From Bacteroidales bacterium UBA5281 (GTDB lineage Bacteria > Bacteroidota > Bacteroidia > Bacteroidales > Lentimicrobiaceae): a DNA stretch of 64,000 nucleotides. The stretch lies in assembly GCA_002410555.1 (NCBI GenBank), contig DHSR01000083.1:57072-121071 (forward strand), written 5' to 3'. A model generated the notes under the pieces. It was not told the origin of the DNA. It did not search any database and was given only the letters and a program-made list of their open reading frames with translations. Below are positions 54,973 through 63,539 of this stretch, piece after piece; position 1 is the stretch's first letter; every line of letters starts with the position of its first letter. A program made the translations under genes and the position numbers.

Positions 54973-56178
54973 ATGAGCAAGGTTTTTATCGTGGCAGCCA
55001 AACGTACTGCCGTTGGAAAATTTGGCGGATCGCTTTCCGCTATGTCAGCCGCCGATATGGCTGCTGTAGTCATAAAGAACATTTTGGCTGAGACTAAAAT
55101 TGATCCTGCAAAACTTGATGAAGTAATTGTAGGAAATATTCTGATGGCCGGCCAGAAACAGGGCGTTGCCCGACAAGCAGCTATAAAAGCGGGGATTCCC
55201 GACCATGTTCCCGCCTGGGGCGTAAACATGATCTGCGGCAGTGGCATGAAATCCATCATCACCGCAGTGAACAACATCAAAGCCGGTGAAGCTGAACTTA
55301 TTCTTGCCGGAGGTACCGAAACCATGTCGGGCGCACCCTATCTGCTGCCTGCATCTATCCGAAACGGTATAAAAATGGGCGATTTCAAAGCTGTTGACCA
55401 CATGATACTTGACGGATTGACCGATGCCATCAATGATTACCACATGGGCATTACTGCTGAAAATATTGCCGAAAAATACAACATCTCCCGCGAAGAGCAG
55501 GACGCTTTCGCTTATGGTTCACAGCAAAAAGCAGCCAGGGCTATAGACGAAGGTAAATTTAAGGATGAAATTGTTCCCGTGGAGATTGTTTCCCGCAAGG
55601 AGACCACCATCTTTGATACGGATGAATATGTAAATCGCACCACTTCTCCCGAAAAACTGGCCAAATTACGCCCCGCCTTCAAAAAAGACGGTACTGTAAC
55701 TGCCGGAAATTCCTCGGGCATAAACGATGGTGCTTCTTTTGTCCTGGTGGCTTCAGAAGAAGCTGTTAAGAAGCATGGCCTGACCCCACTGGTTGAGATC
55801 GTATCTATTGGACAAGGTGGCGTTGATCCCGCATATATGGGTATGGGGCCGGTTCCGGCTATGGCCAAAGCATTAAAAAAAGCCAACCTCAACCTCACCG
55901 ATATGGAGGTAATTGAGCTCAATGAAGCCTTTGCCGCTCAATCACTGGGTGTAATGAAACAATTGAGCGAAGACCATAAGGTTGATGCCGCCTGGTTTGA
56001 TGCACACTGCAACCTGAACGGTGGCGCCATTGCAATCGGCCATCCCATTGGTGCATCGGGCAACCGCATCACCGTAAGCCTTATCTACGAAATGAAGCGC
56101 AGCGGTAAAAAGCTGGGCCTTGCTTCACTTTGCATTGGCGGCGGAATGGGTACAGCCCTGATTTTGAAAAGCGTTTAA
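54973..56178 (+). CDS. atoB: Acetyl-CoA acetyltransferase (thiolase)
   Basis: The 401-residue thiolase has the nucleophile C88 in NMICGSGMKS, the GHPIGASG motif with its catalytic His, and the second Cys in LCIGGGMGTAL. As the last gene of the lysine cluster it would split acetoacetyl-CoA into two acetyl-CoA, recycling the acetyl-CoA used by Kce. The CoA-transferase needed to activate acetoacetate is not in the window. The spacer before it holds an inverted-repeat element, so it may have its own promoter. Confidence 0.94.
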   Translation: MSKVFIVAAKRTAVGKFGGSLSAMSAADMAAVVIKNILAETKIDPAKLDEVIVGNILMAGQKQGVARQAAIKAGIPDHVPAWGVNMICGSGMKSIITAVNNIKAGEAELILAGGTETMSGAPYLLPASIRNGIKMGDFKAVDHMILDGLTDAINDYHMGITAENIAEKYNISREEQDAFAYGSQQKAARAIDEGKFKDEIVPVEIVSRKETTIFDTDEYVNRTTSPEKLAKLRPAFKKDGTVTAGNSSGINDGASFVLVASEEAVKKHGLTPLVEIVSIGQGGVDPAYMGMGPVPAMAKALKKANLNLTDMEVIELNEAFAAQSLGVMKQLSEDHKVDAAWFDAHCNLNGGAIAIGHPIGASGNRITVSLIYEMKRSGKKLGLASLCIGGGMGTALILKSV

Positions 56179-56201
56179 ATAATACCGACTTAATATTCCT
56201 C

Positions 56202-56240
56202 GACCTAACAGGTTTCTTTGAAATCTGTTAGGTCTTTTTT
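56202..56240 (+). terminator. Intrinsic terminator after atoB
   Basis: GACCTAACAGGTTTC and GAAATCTGTTAGGTC form a 15-base stem with one G-T wobble and a 3-base loop, followed by six T residues. It shares its GACCTAACAGG arm with the hairpin at 23232. Confidence 0.88.
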
Positions 56241-56368
56241 ATAATACCGTTTTATTATAGAGTCTTGATGATTTAAGAATCGGTTTGTCCTTTGTTGTAT
56301 TTGGCTTCAATGTCATCATGGTTTATATACTGCTATGGGCACCTTACAGGAAAATGATTTTTATAAAA

Positions 56369-56401
56369 TTGTAACTTTGAATCATTAATGTCATATATTT
56401 G
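56369..56401 (+). promoter_or_regulatory. Bacteroidota-type promoter ahead of the 56466 gene
   Basis: A TTG (56369-56371) is followed after 22 bases by TATATTTG (56394-56401). A second -7-like box, TAACTTTG, overlaps this region at 56372-56379. The leader would be about 55-60 bases. Confidence 0.6.
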
Positions 56402-56465
56402 CGATTGAACTGAAGTTTATTTGGGTAGGTTTATAAAAACATTTAATTCACCAAATTCTTGAGCT

Positions 56466-57371
56466 ATGTACAAATTTATCTGCGTATTGGTCTTGACTGC
56501 ATTTAGCCTGACCGTAAATGCACAGCAGTATTTCCCGTTTGTTGAAGAGGGTAAAACATGGGCTGAACTCAATGTTTTTCAAATGCCCATTCCCATCTCC
56601 CCCATCACCTACACTACCAAAACCTTTAGGCTTGAAGGCGACACTCTGGTCAATGGCAAAATATGGAAAAAGCATTTTATGACCAACGAGGACCCACAAT
56701 TGGGCAACTGGGTTTTTGAAGGTTATCTTTACCGCGAAGAAGACCAAAAGGTTTACCAATATCGCGACATCCTAACCGGTGAAAAGATGCTGTATGATTT
56801 TGCACTGAATGTAGGGGATTCGCTTTTTATAGAAGATGGTTTGCCATTTGATTACTGGATTCATGTTGTAAATGTAGATTCCGTTGAAGTCAACGGTACC
56901 TTCCGAAAGCGCATTCAATTCGACTACCCGGACGAAATCTGGATTGAGGGACTGGGCAGCATCTATTGCCCTTTCGATCCAATTTACGGGCAATTCCTGA
57001 TTGGAGGTGGCGCATACTCCCTGTTGTGTGTAAACGACCCGAATGGTGCGGTTTATCAGGATCCACTATACAACTTCTGCTTCATTGATAGCATTATTTA
57101 CACATCAATTTCCACCAACGAAAAGCTGAATTATAAAGTCAACATCATCCGGAATGCTACTCACAACGAAACAAGGGTACAAATATCCGGACCCGGGGAA
57201 GTGTTCACAACTTACCAGATGTTTGCCATTAATGGAATGTTAGTGAGGCAGGAAAAAGTCCCGGGGAATGATTTTTTCTTGAACCTGGCAGGACTAAAGT
57301 CAGGAATTTATTTGCTCAGACTATTTGGCGCAGAAGCGCTTTATAATGTCAAAATTGAGCATATTAATTAG
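56466..57371 (+). CDS. Type IX-secreted protein of unknown function
   Basis: The 301-residue protein has a signal peptide (cleavage near TVNAQQ). Its beta-rich body includes TFRLEGDTLVNGKIWKKHF and FALNVGDSLFI. The C-terminal sorting domain of about 75 residues includes YQMFAINGMLVRQEKV and GLKSGIYLLRLF. I recognise no catalytic domain. Bodies with the phrase on kW...F...YLYREEDQKVY are frequent in Bacteroidota secreted proteins of unknown role. A promoter lies about 65 bases upstream. It may be related to the next secreted protein. Confidence 0.82.
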   Translation: MYKFICVLVLTAFSLTVNAQQYFPFVEEGKTWAELNVFQMPIPISPITYTTKTFRLEGDTLVNGKIWKKHFMTNEDPQLGNWVFEGYLYREEDQKVYQYRDILTGEKMLYDFALNVGDSLFIEDGLPFDYWIHVVNVDSVEVNGTFRKRIQFDYPDEIWIEGLGSIYCPFDPIYGQFLIGGGAYSLLCVNDPNGAVYQDPLYNFCFIDSIIYTSISTNEKLNYKVNIIRNATHNETRVQISGPGEVFTTYQMFAINGMLVRQEKVPGNDFFLNLAGLKSGIYLLRLFGAEALYNVKIEHIN

Positions 57372-57460
57372 CAATAAGCTTCTTTCCCAAAATAAAACGC
57401 AAAAGGAAACAAGTTGCAGAATCTTATTTTGATGTGTCAGAAGAATGATTGTTTCTTATT

Positions 57461-57690
57461 CGCCCCTTTCAGGGACGCCGTTTCATCTTTGCATCCGCAC
57501 CCGTGGGTTTCACTTCGCTACACCCACGGTTATTTGAAATTCGCCCCCTTCGGGGACGAAACTATTCATTCAGAACATAGAGCGCCGATCCCGATAGCTA
57601 TCGGGATGCTCAATATCAATAACCGTGGGTGGAGAGTAACGGAACCCACGGTATAAAGCACCCACAAGTTAAGGCAGCCCCGAAGGGGTT
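57461..57690. repeat. Mosaic of palindromic repeats
   Basis: The 525-base spacer between the two secreted-protein genes (57372-57895) contains no gene. It holds two CCGTGGGT/ACCCACGG hairpins (57501-57529 and 57623-57651) and CCCC-TTC-GGGG or CCCCGAAGGGG hairpins around 57545-57555 and at 57678-57688. The perfect 20-base palindrome ATCCCGATAGCTATCGGGAT lies at 57588-57607, between the two larger hairpins. The two outer halves are inverted relatives of each other. Confidence 0.8.
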
Positions 57691-57895
57691 GAACATTCTG
57701 CTCCTTACATTCCATGAATCTATACCTCAAAAAACTCTTAATTCAAATTGCCTTAAATATTCCAGCACATCAAAATAAAATGTAGCCAAACAAGTTGCAA
57801 AAAAGCATTGACATGTATCTCATATGTCTTATCTTTACCTGAAATAACAGCAGTTGCTGATAAATCAGAGTGGTACACTTCTTAATCGCGAACTG

Positions 57896-59362
57896 ATGAA
57901 AAAATTTCTTATCCTTGTTTTTGCAATATCCAGTCTTTGGACTACTGCACAAAATTATTCGCTATTTAACAGCGTTTCTAAGAAAGTCTTTACCGAATTC
58001 CCGAAGGCGGATTCTACGTACAGCCTTTCTTTTGATTCAGTGCGTACAGCAGGAATCGATTCGGTTTACTACCCGTATTATGGCGTAGAAGATTACTATT
58101 TTACTTCCGAAAACTGCGAATTCTGGGGGCCACCCGATTGCCATCCACAAATCAAACCAATCTGGATTGGCCAAAAAATAATTGCTGACAATGCAGCCAA
58201 TTATTGGTTTTTCAACAACCAGGGCGATACCCTGAATTTCGACTTCGGGATGCAAACCGGAGGAAATTCCCAGTTCTATGAAGATGCGTTCCAGCGTTTT
58301 GAGATTTTCAGCGAAGCTATAGATACAATGTCAGTCCTCGGCCTGGTTGATAGCGTTAAGATTTACAGAATTCTTCATACTGACCTACAGGGCAACACCA
58401 TAAATTCCGCCTTAAACAACCAGGCAATCATTGTTGGTAAGAATTTTGGCCTGGTGAGGCTTTTTCAGGTTGATCAGTTTCCTGAAGTGCTGAATCCACT
58501 TGCAATCCTTGGCAATTTCTCACCCGAAGCAGGATTGTATAAATTAACCAATGCCATGATCTACGACCATCAACCCGGTGATGAAATACAATATCAAAAG
58601 ATTTTTTACAGTTATAATACTCCTCCTTACGACCATTACAACCGGTTTATAAAGTATGTTTATGTTGATCGGCAAGATACCCAGGACTCCATAATTTATC
58701 TGGTAAACAGGACCGTTTTTGACATGGGGGAAACAAATGAAATCACAACCACTTTATACCTGAAATACGCGCGCAACGGATTTATTGCCGAACTCCCATA
58801 CGACAAATTTTACCCCGATTATACACTGAACCACCGGTATCTTAAGCTGGTTGATTATTGCGGAGTTCCCATGTGGACCTATTCCGTTAAACCGGAATAT
58901 CTGGCCTACTGTCTGGAGGACAATTGCTGGGGACCTTTTGACATTCCGGGTCCGCCACCCATTGAAGAAATCAGGTATGTTGCCGGACTTGGTTTGTATA
59001 TAGATGAAAGCTTTATAGGCTACCCTCCCTATGCATATACCAACAGTGAAAAGGTAACCTATTTTAAAAAAAATGGTATTGCCTGCGGCGAAGAAGTCAT
59101 CGTTGGGATAAGCAGCCCGATGCAAGTCAACTGTTTATTAACTATCTCCCCCAATCCTGCTTCTGACAAGCTATTTCTGCATTTGGAAAAGGCAATAACA
59201 GGGAAGATCAGGATATACAATACATCCGGTCAAATGTTAATGGAAGTCAGTACAGCGAACATAGAAAATGGGATTGATATCAGGCGATTAAGCCCCGGCA
59301 TGTATTTCGTGGAAATTGATGGGAATGATCAGAAAGCTATGGGAAAGTTTATAAAGCTTTAA
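57896..59362 (+). CDS. Type IX-secreted protein of unknown function (large)
   Basis: From the ATG at 57896 the product is 488 residues with a signal peptide (MKKFLILVFAISSLWTTAQ). A TTG 42 bases earlier is in frame but would disrupt the signal. The body is beta-rich with many Tyr, Asp and Asn residues and no motif I can name. The C-terminus is a clear Por-type sorting domain: LLTISPNPASDKLFLHLEKA, then IRIYNTSGQML and LSPGMYFVEI. It should be displayed on or released from the cell surface. Confidence 0.85.
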   Translation: MKKFLILVFAISSLWTTAQNYSLFNSVSKKVFTEFPKADSTYSLSFDSVRTAGIDSVYYPYYGVEDYYFTSENCEFWGPPDCHPQIKPIWIGQKIIADNAANYWFFNNQGDTLNFDFGMQTGGNSQFYEDAFQRFEIFSEAIDTMSVLGLVDSVKIYRILHTDLQGNTINSALNNQAIIVGKNFGLVRLFQVDQFPEVLNPLAILGNFSPEAGLYKLTNAMIYDHQPGDEIQYQKIFYSYNTPPYDHYNRFIKYVYVDRQDTQDSIIYLVNRTVFDMGETNEITTTLYLKYARNGFIAELPYDKFYPDYTLNHRYLKLVDYCGVPMWTYSVKPEYLAYCLEDNCWGPFDIPGPPPIEEIRYVAGLGLYIDESFIGYPPYAYTNSEKVTYFKKNGIACGEEVIVGISSPMQVNCLLTISPNPASDKLFLHLEKAITGKIRIYNTSGQMLMEVSTANIENGIDIRRLSPGMYFVEIDGNDQKAMGKFIKL

Positions 59363-59502
59363 GCGCTCCGGTTTGTATGGAAAAAGATGAAGGAAAGCTG
59401 GTTTGACTGATGAACATGAAATGATAAATCCGGCTGAACCTCCTGAATTTCAACTGTAACATGAAATAAAAACTCACATTATCCACCAATTAAACTGAAA
59501 GC

Positions 59503-59871
59503 ATGGAAAACTCAGAATTCACATCCGAAGGCAAATGCCTGTATTGCGATCAGATGTTATCGAAAAAGTAATAGGCAAACATCTTGCAAAGCATCTTTAA
59601 TGAGCCATTAAAGATAATGTGTGTTATGTGCGGGAAAGAACCGCCTGTAAACTTGTGCAGTGTTTGTCTATGGGACGAAGATGCTTTTTATTGCAAAAAA
59701 TGCTCTAAGAAACATGGAAAAAAATGCGATGATTTTGCTGAGTATGACTGCATGCCGATAGTTAATTCCCCAGGGATGGGCGAGTGCGGGTACGAAGGCG
59801 GAAGCATTGACCTGGAACGGGACGGCAGCATGGTTTCCGGATATCCACACTTACCGTTTGATAAGTTTTAG
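59503..59871 (+). pseudogene. Broken zinc-finger gene resembling plasmid pRiA4b ORF-3-type proteins
   Basis: The 5' part (59503-59571) reads MENSEFTSEGKCLYCDQMLS and stops. Shifting frame at the A-run at 59563-59567 continues the finger as VIGKHLAKHL, completing a C2H2 motif, and then stops again. The 3' part (59584-59871), in another frame, encodes a Cys-rich domain: EPLKIMCVMCGKEPPVNLC, then DAFYCKKCSKKHGKKCDDF and NSPGMGECGYEGG. Intact relatives, from memory, have a pRiA4b ORF-3 domain of about 100 residues between these parts. So the gene appears to have lost its middle and to carry a frameshift. From the ATG at 59617 the C-terminal piece alone could still give 84 residues. Confidence 0.65.
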
Positions 59872-59930
59872 CTCAACCAATAAAATTTCATTGCGCTGCA
59901 GCAGCATAAGCTTACTTACCGCATGAAACT

Positions 59931-60386
59931 TTAGGGTAAACCGGCTTCTATACTTTTTCCTGTTAAATCATAATTGAGTTCCAATTCATGCCAATCAGGG
60001 CTATAGACCAGTATTTTAAAATAATCTTGAATTTCTGATGATTTAACATAATACACACTTCCCTTTTGCCAGGTTTTAAAACTGCCGTTCACCAGGGTAT
60101 CTTTTGCCGGTTGAGGCAATTGTTCCAATTCTGCAGGAATAAGGGTGCAAATCCAGGTAGCTTTTTCATCGAAAACAGATTCAATATATTGACCTTCGGA
60201 TTTAAAGGAAACACTCCTTCCCTCGTAATTTGGCGACCAAATCACTTCTGAAGCATCAGGATATTTTAATATTAATGCGGCCTGAAAAACATCATGCGTT
60301 TTGTTTGGGGAAGTGACTTCTGTTTGTGCTACAATAACTGATTGCCAGACGGCAAGAAATATGATTCCGGTAAAAATTCGTTTCAT
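59931..60386 (-). CDS. Periplasmic PepSY-like protein
   Basis: The 151-residue protein has a signal peptide (cleavage near VIVAQ). Its single domain has the pattern of PepSY-like (BLIP-like) proteins: KYPDASEVIWSPNYEGRSVS, a Phe-Asp-Glu-Lys turn, then SPDWHELELNYDLTGKSIE near the end. Such proteins are common in Bacteroidota, periplasmic and of unknown role, perhaps inhibitory or binding. It stands alone and converges on the broken zinc-finger gene. Confidence 0.75.
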   Translation of the reverse strand: MKRIFTGIIFLAVWQSVIVAQTEVTSPNKTHDVFQAALILKYPDASEVIWSPNYEGRSVSFKSEGQYIESVFDEKATWICTLIPAELEQLPQPAKDTLVNGSFKTWQKGSVYYVKSSEIQDYFKILVYSPDWHELELNYDLTGKSIEAGLP

Positions 60387-60501
60387 AAAAAATATGCGGC
60401 TAAAAGTTGATAAAGTATAATAATTAATGGGTTAGATCGCCTTTCAATCAATGATAATACAACAAATTTCAATGGGTTTGGTTTAATGCTGTTGCTAATA
60501 A

Positions 60502-62313
60502 TTAACTATCTGATGATTTTTTGAAATGCTTGACAATTAAAGCAGCTTTTGCTTTGCCAACTACCTGCTGTAATTCTTCAGTAGAAGTCCTGCTTATTTG
60601 TTTCACCGATTTAAACTTCCTCAGCAAAGCCTGAGCTGAGGCCGGGCCTATGCCTTCAATTTCCATAAGAGAAGTTTTGATGGTACCTTTTTCCCGTTTT
60701 TTACGGTGATGGGTAATGCCGAAGCGGTGAGCCTCATCGCGCATCTGCTGGATTACTTTAAGCGTTTCGGATTTCTTGTCAAGATGCAGGGGCAAGGCAT
60801 CACCAGGAAAATATAGCTCCTCCAGCCTTTTGGCAATACCTATCAATTGAATTTTGTGCTGCAACCCCAGCTTTTCGATGCTGTGGTATGCCGAATGTAA
60901 TTGTCCCTTCCCTCCATCAATGATAATGACCTGTGGCAAATCCGCTCCCTCATTCAGCAAACGGCTGTAGCGCCGATGTACCACTTCTTCCATGGAAGCG
61001 AAATCATTCGGCCCTTCCACCGTTTTAATGTTATAATGCCTGTACTCATTCTTAGCTGGACGGCCGTTCTTAAAAACTACCATGGCTGCAACCGGATAGG
61101 TTCCCTGAATGTTGGAATTGTCGAAACACTCCATATACACCGGCAGTTCTGAAAGATTAAGATCTTTTTTAATGGTTTCGAGCAAACGTTTCGTATGCCG
61201 CTCGGGATCAACCAGGTCTTTCTGGCGTTGCTTATCCAATTGGTAATATTTAGCATTCCGCTCCGAAAGCTCCAGCAGTTGCCTTTTGTCGCCCCTTTGA
61301 GGAACGGTGTACGTTATTCCAGGCAACGTAAACTCCGGCATCAATGGCACAATGATTTCTTTGGCATCACTACCAAACCGTGGATGCATATCAGAAATGG
61401 CCATGGTGAGCAGTTCCTCAGTAGTTTCATCCAGTTTCTTTCTAAGTTCTACCGTATGTGACTGAATGATGGCTCCACTGGCTATCTTCAGAAAGTTTAT
61501 ATAAGCCGCATGTTCGTCTTCTACTACTGAAAACACATCCACATTGTTGATGGCCGGGTTTACCACCATGGACTTGCTTTGGTAACGATCGAGCAATTCA
61601 ATTTTCTCTTTGACCAATTGAGCCTTTTCAAACTGGAAATCAGCTGAATATTGTTTCATAAGAGTTACCAACTGGCTTTTAACCATCCCAATATTACCTT
61701 TAATAATGCTGCGGATGTTGCGGATGGTTTCCATATAATCTTCCTCACTCTGCCTGCCTTCACAGGGTCCAAGGCAGTTGCCAATATGATATTCAAGACA
61801 AACTTTAAACTTTCCGCTCTGAATATTGGATTTGGTAAGGTTGAGGTTACAATTGCGCAATGGATACAATTGACGGATAAGATCCAGCAATGTATGCATC
61901 ATTTTTACCGAAGCATAGGGACCAAAATATTCACTGCCATCCTTAACAATATTTCGTGTAGGGAAAACCCGTGGAAAAGGTTCATTCTTTATGCAAATCC
62001 AGGGAAAGGACTTATCGTCCTTAAGCATTACATTGTAACGGGGAAGATATTCCTTAATCAGATTGTTTTCCAGGAGCAGGGCATCCGACTCGCTGTCCAC
62101 CACTATCCATTTAATGTCAGTTATTTTTGATACCATCACCCTTATTTTACCGGAGTGCGAAAGGTCTTTATTAAAATAAGACAATACCCGTTTTTTAAGG
62201 TCTTTCGCCTTACCAATATATATGATGGTGCCTTCTTTGTTAAAGTACTGATATACCCCTGGTTTGGAGGGCAGGGTCTGAAGTATTTGCTGAAGAAGTG
62301 CTTTCCTGGACAT
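60502..62313 (-). CDS. uvrC: UvrC, excinuclease ABC subunit C
   Basis: The 603-residue protein has an N-terminal GIY-YIG nuclease (SKPGVYQYFNKEGTIIYIGK) and a Cys cluster near residue 165 (YHIGNCLGPCEG). A UVR motif (QFEKAQLVKEKIELLDRYQ), an RNase H-like nuclease (ECFDNSNIQGTYPVAAMV, IIDGGKGQL) and C-terminal helix-hairpin-helix repeats (IEGIGPASAQALLRKF) follow. It makes both incisions in nucleotide excision repair. It lies 21 bases after thiL on the same strand. Confidence 0.97.
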   Translation of the reverse strand: MSRKALLQQILQTLPSKPGVYQYFNKEGTIIYIGKAKDLKKRVLSYFNKDLSHSGKIRVMVSKITDIKWIVVDSESDALLLENNLIKEYLPRYNVMLKDDKSFPWICIKNEPFPRVFPTRNIVKDGSEYFGPYASVKMMHTLLDLIRQLYPLRNCNLNLTKSNIQSGKFKVCLEYHIGNCLGPCEGRQSEEDYMETIRNIRSIIKGNIGMVKSQLVTLMKQYSADFQFEKAQLVKEKIELLDRYQSKSMVVNPAINNVDVFSVVEDEHAAYINFLKIASGAIIQSHTVELRKKLDETTEELLTMAISDMHPRFGSDAKEIIVPLMPEFTLPGITYTVPQRGDKRQLLELSERNAKYYQLDKQRQKDLVDPERHTKRLLETIKKDLNLSELPVYMECFDNSNIQGTYPVAAMVVFKNGRPAKNEYRHYNIKTVEGPNDFASMEEVVHRRYSRLLNEGADLPQVIIIDGGKGQLHSAYHSIEKLGLQHKIQLIGIAKRLEELYFPGDALPLHLDKKSETLKVIQQMRDEAHRFGITHHRKKREKGTIKTSLMEIEGIGPASAQALLRKFKSVKQISRTSTEELQQVVGKAKAALIVKHFKKSSDS

Positions 62314-62334
62314 GATATCAGATTTCCATGTGGT

Positions 62335-63405
62335 TTATTCTACCTCCCGCATGTGATTGAACCCCTGTGCTTCAATGGGATAAAGACTGCCCCCTGCACT
62401 TATCAGGTAATTACCTTCCTCTTTATCAGTCATATGGCCAATAACATGAAGACCACTTATCGACTTAATTTTTTCAAAATCATTTACATTTGCAGTAAAA
62501 AGCATTTCGTAATCTTCGCCTCCATTCATGGCTGCTGTGGTTGGATCAAGTTTAAACTGGGAGGCTACCTCGGCCGTTTGAACATCAATGGGTAATTTAT
62601 TTTCATAAATGCGGCATCCCAAACCGGAATCATTAGCGATATGCAGTATTTCACTTGCCAGGCCATCTGAAATATCTATCATAGCAGTGGGCCTGATTCC
62701 GGCTTCGGACAGCTTCACAATCACATCCACTCTGGGCTCAGGCTTCAACTGACGCTCCAAAACATAGTCAAATCCTTCAAGGTCGGGCTGCATCTGAGGA
62801 TTGGCTTTAAATACCTGCTTTTCACGCTCAAGCAATAAAAGTCCCATGTAGGCAGCACCCAGATCGCCGGAAACACATATAAGATCAGTATTATGAGCTG
62901 TATTTCGGTAAACAATTTTACCCTTGTCCACTTCTCCTATTGCTGTAATTGAGATAAACAATCCAGAGACCGATGAGGTAGTATCGCCACCTACCAGATC
63001 CACTTTAAATCGATCGCAGGCAAGACGAATGCCGGCATACAGTTCATCAAGCGCTTCCACTGAAAACCGATTGGATACCGAAATGCCCACCAATATCTGC
63101 GTTGCCTTTCCGTTCATAGCGGCAATATCCGACACATTCACAGCCACTGCCTTATAGCCCAAATGTTTCAGTGGCGTATAAGTGAGGTCAAAGTGAACGC
63201 CTTCGAGCAACAAGTCTTTCGATATCAGCATCAATTTTTTGCCCGCATCCACTACGGCAGCATCATCGCCTACACCTTTTATGGTGCTTTTATTCCCTGA
63301 CTTCATTCCTGAGGTCAGGTGATCGATTAATCCAAATTCTCCCAGGCTCGAAAGCTCGGTACGCATAGGTGTAGTATCTTCAGTTGACATAAGTTGTATA
63401 TTCAT
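62335..63405 (-). CDS. thiL: ThiL, thiamine-monophosphate kinase
   Basis: The 356-residue protein of the PurM/ThiL superfamily has GVGDDAAVVDAG and ISKDLLLEGVHFDL. The metal-binding stretches VGGDTTSSV and MIDISDGLASE follow, with GGEDYEMLF towards the end, all typical of ThiL. It phosphorylates thiamine monophosphate to thiamine diphosphate, the cofactor that MenD among others needs. An alternative start 15 bases downstream (MSTED) is possible. Confidence 0.95.
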   Translation of the reverse strand: MNIQLMSTEDTTPMRTELSSLGEFGLIDHLTSGMKSGNKSTIKGVGDDAAVVDAGKKLMLISKDLLLEGVHFDLTYTPLKHLGYKAVAVNVSDIAAMNGKATQILVGISVSNRFSVEALDELYAGIRLACDRFKVDLVGGDTTSSVSGLFISITAIGEVDKGKIVYRNTAHNTDLICVSGDLGAAYMGLLLLEREKQVFKANPQMQPDLEGFDYVLERQLKPEPRVDVIVKLSEAGIRPTAMIDISDGLASEILHIANDSGLGCRIYENKLPIDVQTAEVASQFKLDPTTAAMNGGEDYEMLFTANVNDFEKIKSISGLHVIGHMTDKEEGNYLISAGGSLYPIEAQGFNHMREVE

Positions 63406-63539
63406 TTTCAGCTCACAAAGATAATTATAATGAATGGTTTGGGATGCCTTTTTTAGGCCGATGCATGCTAGGCTGAATTCAGCTTTTATTTGACTGTAGG
63501 AAATAAGAGGACGGGACGGGCATTCTCTTTAAGATCCTA

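Noticed and set aside
57461..57690. CRISPR array suspected from repeated CCGTGGGT units
   Set aside because: Units are inverted and irregularly spaced, no uniform spacers exist, and no cas genes are nearby.
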